Assembly (NCBI GenBank): GCA_001247695.2 | Contig: LGRX02027077.1 | Coordinates: 1-23,153 of the forward strand | Source: Cymbomonas tetramitiformis | Lineage: Eukaryota; Chlorophyta; Pyramimonadophyceae; Pyramimonadales; Pyramimonadaceae | Length of the DNA: 23,153 nucleotides | Reading direction: 5' to 3' | Shown here: positions 17,230 through 23,153 of the stretch, piece after piece | How positions within the stretch are numbered: position 1 is the stretch's first letter | Layout: each line of letters starts with the position of its first letter | Made by a program: the position numbers and the translations under genes | Notes under the pieces: generated by a model | What the model saw: the letters and a program-made list of their open reading frames with translations, nothing else | What the model was told of the DNA's origin: nothing | The model's database searches: none

Positions 17230-17890
17230 TCATGCGTCCCTCTGCGCAGCATCATGCGTCCACATGCAAAGTATTGTGTGTCCATCTGATGCAAAATTGT
17301 ATGAACATCTAAATCGCACATTATGTCTGCGCGTGATAAATATGTATGTCGCGCTGCATGCCGATGCACCACAAATCATGCGTCCCCTGCATAAGCTAAA
17401 ATCATCGCACGTGTGCGTCGCACTGAACGATTCGTGCAGAATATTTGCGAACATCGCTATTGCACATCTTTTTCGCACAGTATGAATGCGCATGTCGCTG
17501 TCGCCGATATTTGTCGCATAGTACGAATGCGATTGCGCTGATAACGAAATTGTGTGCGTCCCTGTCGCACTTGATGCGAATCATATATACTGACGATCAT
17601 TGTTCGTTCGCGCGCTTGATTCTCGCATACCGTACCAAACCTGCGATATTTAACAGCATACATGTACGATTCATTAACTCGTGCGCACACCTTGTCGCAA
17701 TTTATTTATTGATGATATGCGGATAGCTGCGAATATGATCGCGCTGATGATATTGTTGCACACTCCGCCGTTCGCTGACGATATTGCAGCGAATGCTGTC
17801 GTATGAGTGAAGATATTCGAAATATATGTATGTGCGAGCTCTGTCGCACCGTATACAGATCTATATACAAAATATATCAAGTATGCTGCA
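17230..17890 (-). repeat. Degenerate tandem zone of copy B
   Basis: Inverted counterpart of the 11750-12260 zone, with the same words on the minus strand (GGCGACAGCG near 17500, TCGTCAGC near 17785). Unit order is only partly kept. Confidence 0.55.
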
Positions 17891-18075
17891 CACACTCGTG
17901 TTCTCGTTCTTCGCCTGAGCGGAGAGTACCTCTGTCACGGTCCTATACGGACTTGAATATGTGGCGCGGCTGCTATTGAACTTTAGCAAGCACGCGCAAG
18001 TATATGGTGGGGTATGAGTGCAGCAAACTGGTAGACCAGAAGTGCTCCCATGCACCCAATGCTCCTCATATACCT

Positions 18076-18135
18076 CCAATGCCTTCACGCGTCATACGCG
18101 TTACCACCATCGGGTTGTGAACCCGAGGGCATTGG
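18076..18135 (-). other. Three-way-junction-like structure, copy B
   Basis: The outer helix CCAATGCCTTC/GAGGGCATTGG (18076-18086 with 18125-18135) encloses ACGCGT-CAT-ACGCGT (18087-18101) and CGGGTTGTGAACCCG (18111-18125). Relative to copy A, hairpin 2 changes on both sides of its stem and the outer helix changes AATGTTCTC to GAGGGCATT-type pairing without losing complementarity. Confidence 0.7.
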
Positions 18136-18384
18136 GTGAACTACCCGCATCGGTTGGTCGATATAGCCATTGATGCTCGCATGCTGTTCATTTCATGCTT
18201 GAAGCGAAGACGCGTCTTCTCAGAACACTTCGGTTCTTCAAGACTTGTCTTGCTTCGCCATCTCGATGCCAATACCTGGCCTCTCGATCGACAGATGTCA
18301 CTCACCTTAAGTGGATGACAGACATTATGACTGTACATGTCATAGTCGACCGTACTGACAATACTCGACGACTGTATGTCATTA

Positions 18385-18478
18385 TGACATATGACATGAC
18401 ATGACATTACATGACATAGTATGACATGTATGACATGTATGACATGTATGACCGGTATGACATGTATGACACATGTGT
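18385..18478 (-). repeat. TCATG/CATAC minisatellite of copy B
   Basis: Inverted counterpart of the copy A array, with a longer 9-mer ATGACATGT series. It ends in the shared 16 bp palindrome at 18466-18481. Confidence 0.85.
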
Positions 18479-18503
18479 CATCGGTCATATCCCTGACAAT
18501 ACC

Positions 18504-19054
18504 GCGCGTGCGGCTCCACAACGCTACCCCTTAAAAAAGGTGATAATAAGTAGAGACGCCATCGCGCGATCGATTCAGATTCGGGCGTTTGCACCACTGT
18601 AAATTCCGTGCCCGCGCGGAATGTTTTCACTTGCAACTCATTTCCAGAAATTTCAGCTTTTCCGAGGGCCGCAAAATGGCAGCGGCGTGTTGCGTCACCA
18701 TCTGCGTTTTTTTGCAAGGGCATTCAGCGGTCATGGATAGTTCTTTTTTATTACCATGTGATTCAACAACAATGTTCAAAAGTGAGTTCAGAGGTCTGAG
18801 TCAAATCCTGCTCAGAAAAATTAGAAAAATTGTCATTTTGACCGAAATGAGGTCATCCGCCCAGCAGTCGCATCGGCCCGCACGCGGTTGTCAACCATTG
18901 GGGGTGACCTTAGCTTTGTTCCTGACTAAGTTTTGCACCGGTAGGCCCACAGACGCATATTGTGACGCCAATCAATCATGCATGGGTGCCTCACCGCCGA
19001 GGCCTCCTTTGGCCCGGCGCCATTCTTTCTTTCGCATTTGAGCGGGATCACGTA
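18504..19054. other. Spacer between copies B and C, no gene recognised
   Basis: More GC-rich than its surroundings. A 150-codon plus-strand ORF crosses it but has no recognisable motif and an unconvincing composition. A palindrome ATCGCGCGAT lies near 18560. Confidence 0.35.
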
Positions 19055-19208
19055 CAGTAAGTGCCGGCCGTTAAGAAAACAGGAATTTCAGCGTCAACCA
19101 GCTTTTCGCTTATTTTCATAACAAGCTTATATATGGAGTGTTATGTGTTGAATATTGTGACGATGCGAAAAAGCGGGCTGGTTCGTTCTTAACGGTGAGA
19201 ACTTACTG
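19055..19208. mobile_element. 154 bp MITE, Tc1/mariner-like ends (MITE-1)
   Basis: The ends are inverted: left CAGTAAGT-GCCGGC-CGTTAAGAA, right (reverse complement) CAGTAAGT-TCTCAC-CGTTAAGAA, 19 of 23 positions equal, and each end is bordered by TA (19053-19054 and 19209-19210). TA target duplications and ends starting CAGT are typical of Tc1/mariner elements. It is too short to encode a transposase, so it is non-autonomous. The inner flanks AACCAGC...CGC are also inverted. It sits inside a larger GAGCGGGAT...ATCCCGCTC palindrome (19041-19049 and 19304-19312). Confidence 0.75.
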
Positions 19209-19210
19209 TA

Positions 19211-19352
19211 TGTAAAGTTAGAAAACTTTACATACGTGACCCAGGAAGGTTATTTGAGCGTTTACACGCTTAAGTAACCTCCCAATATTGCTGTTTTAAA
19301 GCATCCCGCTCACCTCCGAAATGCGAAGCGCCTCAAGTCATCTTCGCATTTC
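19211..19352. other. Cluster of strong hairpins downstream of MITE-1
   Basis: TATGTAAAGTT-AGAA-AACTTTACATA (about 19209-19234), GGTTA...TAACC with AGCGT/ACGCT inside (about 19248-19278), and GAAATGCGAAG...CTTCGCATTTC (about 19318-19353). These may be the remains of further inverted-repeat elements. Confidence 0.6.
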
Positions 19353-19454
19353 GCTGGCGTTCCTCCGATTGAGAGTGCGTCACTTCGCAGGCGCAATGCC
19401 AACCCGTCAAAATATATATCTAATATGTCATGGTTATAACCGATGGCACAGGTG

Positions 19455-19547
19455 TCATACATGTCATATATGTCATACGTGTCATACCTGTCAGACATGT
19501 CATACCATGTCATGTCATGTCGAGTCATGTCGAGTCATGTCATATAT
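19455..19547 (+). repeat. TCATG/CATAC minisatellite of copy C
   Basis: Same array type as the other two copies, with GTCATACATGTCATATATG-like units and two CGAGTCATGT variants. The opening palindrome is degraded here (GGCACAGGTGTC). Confidence 0.8.
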
Positions 19548-19589
19548 TATAATGACAGACAGTCGACAGTACGGTCGACTATGACTGTA

Positions 19590-20159
19590 CAGTAATCATC
19601 ACCAACACGGGTGATAGTCAATAGCAATAAGAAACCAGCCAGCGTTTGGGGGGGGTCACAACTTGACGAAATTTGCTGGCTAGCTTTAATTTCTTAAGAA
19701 ATTGGCCAAAATAAGAAATCAAGGGGCTGGCTGGCTTGAATCATAGTGAAAGCTAGTTAAGAAATTTTGGCTGGATTATTTGGTGGGTTTACTCGATTTA
19801 ACAAGGATTTTGATGGTTATACACAATTTATCTCAATAAAAATATCATACAGACTATTGAATTTTTTTCGAACGGAGGTGCAAACGCTGGCTTGTCGGCG
19901 AAAAGTGAGTTATCCAAACTAAAACTCCAGTACTAAAATTTTACTACTGTGGCCGTCGCTGAGTGCCAATTTCATGATAGCTGGCTGCCTCCTCCTTAAG
20001 TAATAAGAATAAGAAATTGGCTGGCTGAGCTACGAAATCGGAATTTCTTATTCTTAGCAATTTCATAGGTCGCTGGCGCTGGCGGGGGGGGTCACAACTG
20101 ATTGTGAACCTGCTGGCTGACCCCAAATTTAGGACTTTCTTATTGGTGAGTGATTACTG
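19590..20159. mobile_element. 570 bp MITE inserted in repeat copy C (MITE-2)
   Basis: The left end is CAGTAATCA-TCACCAA and, 18 bases further in, CAATAAGAAA. The right end (reverse complement) is CAGTAATCACTCACCAATA then AGAAA. TA flanks both sides (19588-19589 and 20160-20161). The right ends of the two MITEs agree at 18 of the first 23 positions, so they belong to one family. Sequence outside the TAs matches copy A around GACTATGACATGTACAGTCA, showing that the element inserted into the older repeat. The interior has nine or so GGCTGGC-like words and two direct copies of GGGGGGGGTCACAACT (19647-19662, 20083-20098). No transposase ORF. Confidence 0.75.
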
Positions 20160-20387
20160 TACATGTCATCGAGATGATAAGTCACATCATCTGTCATTAT
20201 TCAAGGAAAGACTTGAATGACACCTGTCATCGAGAGTTCGTATGTCGAACTCGAAGATGGCAAAGCAAGATACAATCTTGAAGTACCGAACAAGAAATCA
20301 TCTTCGCTTCTAGCATGTGCGGAACAAGCATGCGCAGTATCATAGGGCGAACGCATCATTCGTTCTGCCAATACTGGTCGTTCAACC

Positions 20388-20441
20388 AATGTCTCGGGTT
20401 CACAACCCAATAGCGGTACCATCTATGCGATGGGAGACATT
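20388..20441 (+). other. Three-way-junction-like structure, copy C
   Basis: The outer helix AATGTCTC/GAGACATT (20388-20395 with 20434-20441) is perfect. Hairpin 1 GGGTT-CAC-AACCC (20396-20408) is identical to copy A. Hairpin 2 is CCATC-TATGC-GATGG (20419-20433), an entirely different stem sequence in the same place. Confidence 0.7.
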
Positions 20442-20699
20442 CGGTATAGATGAGCTAGCGTTGTGCTAGAGCAGTATCTTCTCACAGAAGTCTGCACTCA
20501 TCCCCGCTAATAACTTACGCGTGTGTTACCGTTCTATAACACAGCGCTTTCTATTATATTATTGATATATTGAGGGCTCGCATATCAGCCAGTATCAGAT
20601 GGTATTCTAACTCGTCAGGCACGAGAAACGAGAACTCAAGTGAGTGCAGCGCGTAGATATCAATAATTTTGTGTTTACAGGTTGCGGAGCGCAAGCATA

Positions 20700-21370
20700 T
20701 CAGGCGACGCAGTCGAATAAATACGAATATTGATATATCGTACATACCGCTGCAATAGCGAAGACAGTGCGCGAGATAATTGTCGCATTCGCAGGATCGT
20801 ACATACAGCCGATCATCATATACACTGTGCGAAAAGGTGTGCACGAGGCATACGAATGCTACGAATGCTCTGTGGTCACATATGCGCACAGAACGATTTG
20901 CAGCTTTGAAAAATGTATACTGAACGGCGATCATATATGCGCGAGAAAGCGATTCGCAGCTGTAAGCATGCGCGACAATCATATGTTCTTGCAGAAGTGA
21001 TTCGCAGTCAGAAGTATGCGCGGCAATTAAATGCACGCGCATGGATGATTCGCAGTTGTAAAAATTGCGCAGTATGAGATACGGCATAGAAATCATTAGC
21101 GGATTCATGATCCGCGCATAAGTCAGCACTCGTATCATGTGCTGAGAAATGGCGACAATATATGCTTTTCATCAACAGCGCGCGCGATTGCATAAATTCA
21201 ATTGCAGCGCACTACTATCATCTTGCAGTTTTACGATGATGATGTCAAAATAATTGCAACGATCATCTGCGCATCGTATGCGCGCGTCAATATCCTCTGC
21301 AAAACATTTGTATACTCGCAGGGATACTTTGGATGGACGCATGATGGACGCATGATCACTATATTGCAGC
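20700..21370 (+). repeat. Degenerate tandem zone of copy C with 48 bp units
   Basis: The clearest units start with GATTCGCAG at 20950, 20998 and 21046, exactly 48 bp apart, each with GTATGCGCG-type words in the middle. On the minus strand these units give a repetitive 194-codon ORF, explained by the tandem structure rather than by coding. Confidence 0.65.
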
Positions 21371-21481
21371 ATTTCACACTATATCTTGATGACTGCAGAG
21401 ATATTTCAAATCATCAGAATTTGTATACTTATTTGCAAAATAGTGTGCAAGATATGTGTGTACAGAGATTGCAATGATTGC

Positions 21482-21502
21482 AACACACACACACACACAC
21501 AT
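21482..21502 (+). repeat. (CA)n microsatellite
   Basis: A run of CA dinucleotides in copy C, with a second run at about 22065-22083. Copy A has no matching run, so these arose after the copies separated. Confidence 0.9.
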
Positions 21503-21611
21503 GCACACATACTCTACTTGCAGCAATCACCAACATGCAGTATATATTGAGTACATACAGCATTACATCACATATACATGCAACACTGTGAATTGTGCAT
21601 GCATCACCAAA

Positions 21612-21675
21612 ACAGCTTGATCACGATACCAGCTGTAGTATATATATATACCAGTTTGATCACGTTAACAACTGG
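21612..21675 (+). other. Two successive 13-nt-loop hairpins, copy C
   Basis: ACAGCT-TGATCACGATACC-AGCTGT (21612-21636) is followed by CCAGTT-TGATCACGTTAAC-AACTGG (21651-21675). The unit is duplicated in this copy, and both keep perfect 6 bp stems of different sequence. Confidence 0.75.
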
Positions 21676-22214
21676 AACACTAGCATATTGCAATATACTG
21701 AACATTGCACAAGCATATTGCAGTGCATGCTAAGTTATATTAGAACCATGTTAGCATAAGGTGCCTGAAAGTAATCTTAACATCATAACTAGCTCGTCAC
21801 GGTCCCGGTGGAGCCGAGATGCTCTTCGGATCACATGCACGTTCTATGGTGGATTACTGGATGGAATACTCACCAGAGCTACATGTAAAATAAACAAGCA
21901 ACTCATTATTGTGAATGAGATTAAAACAGGATTACAATAACTCCTAACCTGATATATATCATGCTAGATTCATTCAGTACATGCTATGCTGATCACCATC
22001 CTGCATGATAAACTATCTGGGAATATTGTAATATCAGAAGTTATCTTCCTGTAAGTGTGTAAAGTGAACACACACACACACACTGGCAAAAGTACTAATC
22101 AACAAGTACTGCACATTGCACACACACTGACATTTACTGTATATGATGACATTCACTGACTCAGATTGAATTGATCAACTATAATGTCCATTATGTGCAT
22201 GATAATATGGATAC

Positions 22215-22244
22215 CATTCCACAAACACATGTGCGTGTGGAATG
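22215..22244 (+). other. 12-nt-loop hairpin, copy C
   Basis: CATTCCACA and TGTGGAATG flank the identical loop AACACATGTGCG. Two stem pairs differ from copies A and B, and both are changed on both sides. Confidence 0.75.
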
Positions 22245-22299
22245 TCAAAGATGGCGATAGATATGGGAGCAGGATAAAACAACATGCTGTAGGGCTGGA

Positions 22300-22373
22300 T
22301 GGAGATATCTCCAGACCCGAAGGCAGAATACTGTGCTCATTATAACAGCTGGTATCTAACTGTTGAGCACAGT
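22300..22373 (+). other. GGAGA palindrome plus CAGCTG hairpin, copy C
   Basis: Perfect palindrome TGGAGATATCTCCA (22300-22313). The outer helix is ACTGTGCTCA/TGAGCACAGT (22330-22339 with 22364-22373) and the inner helix is ACAG/CTGT (22345-22348 with 22360-22363). Confidence 0.7.
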
Positions 22374-23153
22374 CCATCCACTCTCACATATCGCTGGAGC
22401 AACAACAACCACTATACTGCATTCTGACAATTGACTCAGTATTGATCAGCACAAAAGCATGTACCTAATCAGATCAGTACATATATATATTGAGCTGACA
22501 TAGGTTGTTGTGGACACACACACACATATATATGTGTTGTGCTAAACTGCTTTGATTATAATCAAGCTATGTCCAGATATGTTTGGAATTTAGAGATATC
22601 ATTTTGATATACTCTTAGTGCACAGTCATATGCTCAAACATATCATAGGTTGATAAGTTATCACTAAAGTGGATAATCCGCTTATAGTTGGTACACCTAA
22701 TATATCAACAGGAAGTGCATTAACTTTCATGGGTTTCAAATCAGTAAAACCCATAATTTTGATCAACCACAGATGTTGACATACAGAAATATTCACTTTT
22801 ATGCCATGAAAATTGTCATGTGCAAAGGTAAAGTAAGTTGCAGTACTTCTGTACCTTGCAGCTTACACACACACAGAGATATATTACTATGGAAAACAAT
22901 AAATAGCCGAAAAATGGGCAAAATGGGTGAAATTCGTTTGCGATAGATTTCAAAATTGAAAATTCGACCCTATTTTATTTGATATTATGATTTTATACCT
23001 ATTAAGGTATCAGAAAATCATAATGACCATGGTCATATCTCGTGTAACACCCTAGATATTAGGTGTGTAATATATATGGGTATACATATTGGCTGTAATG
23101 AAATGCGTAAAAATGCTCCACACATGATTTCAAAATGAAAAAATCGGGTTGAT

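Larger units (their letters stand above)
16053..18503 (-). repeat. Long non-coding repeat, copy B (inverted)
   Basis: Reverse-complement copy of about 11047-13455, in the same internal order. It includes the palindrome at 18466-18481, the minisatellite, the junction module at 18076-18135, the degenerate GCGCACATA zone (about 17230-17890) and the 16904-16928, 16754-16774, 16231-16260 and 16106-16144 hairpins. Homology with copy A stops near 16053, just after a shared GCATTCT. With copy A it forms an imperfect inverted repeat of about 2.4 kb per arm around a 2.6 kb centre. Confidence 0.85.
19438..23153 (+). repeat. Long non-coding repeat, copy C (direct, interrupted, runs off the edge)
   Basis: Diverged direct copy of copy A in the same order: GTCATAC/TCATG minisatellite, GGTCGACTATGAC block, junction module (20388-20441), degenerate GCGCATA zone (about 20700-21370), 13-nt-loop hairpins (21612-21675), 12-nt-loop hairpin (22215-22244), CAGCTG hairpin (22330-22373) and ACCTATTAAGGTAT tail (about 22997). 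It is split by a MITE at 19590-20159. Near the right edge (about 22910-23153) an AT-rich tail block with ATTTCAAAATGAAAA is itself duplicated. Confidence 0.8.

Noticed and set aside
18589..19041. 150-codon plus-strand ORF in the spacer
   Set aside because: No motif, unusual composition, and it ends next to inverted-repeat elements; nothing supports coding.
20554..21138. 194-codon minus-strand ORF with repeated CES...MI units
   Set aside because: The peptide repeats are explained by 48 bp tandem DNA units; there is no counterpart in the other copies.

Overview
This is a nuclear eukaryotic fragment. The evidence is a large Ty3/gypsy-type LTR retrotransposon, a short TTAGGG-type telomere-like array, two TA-flanked miniature inverted-repeat elements, and long AT-rich, gene-poor, repeat-filled DNA with no bacterial operon structure. 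I cannot name the organism from sequence alone; a fungus or an alga would fit.

Left third (1-7343, GC-rich, all coding on the minus strand): the 5' two thirds of a Ty3/gypsy element. Reading right to left there is an overlapping upstream ORF of 590 codons (7343-5571), a Gag ORF with a CCHC zinc knuckle (6112-3224), a 357-codon low-complexity ORF ending in TAG (3185-2112), and then, in the same frame as that ORF, an uninterrupted Pol frame (2111-1). Pol carries an aspartic protease (DSGAS, VLGGRWL) and the first part of a reverse transcriptase. It runs off the left edge before the YxDD box. Frames alternate 2-1-2 along the element. The LTRs and integrase are not visible.

Middle (7344-10720): an 1.1 kb non-coding stretch that may hold the element's 5' LTR or leader but shows no recognisable LTR. 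It is followed by an orphan minus-strand ORF of 369 codons (9556-8447) with two internal duplications, then intergenic DNA with a diverged tandem duplication and a pair of TGACGTCA palindromes.

Right half (10725-23153, AT-rich): no convincing protein gene. It is built from at least three diverged copies of one non-coding repeat longer than 2.4 kb: copy A about 11047-14110 (+), copy B about 16053-18503 (inverted), and copy C about 19438 to the right edge (+, interrupted by a 570 bp mariner-like MITE). A second inverted pair lies at 10725-11045 and 15158-15560. The copies hold many short hairpins whose loops are nearly invariant while the stems differ by paired, compensating changes. This includes a three-way-junction-like module, a 13-nt-loop hairpin found four times, a 12-nt-loop hairpin found three times, and a 9-nt-loop hairpin found four times. 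That pattern suggests a structured non-coding RNA, or a structure that acts as single-stranded DNA, carried by an undescribed repeat family. It is the most interesting signal in the window.
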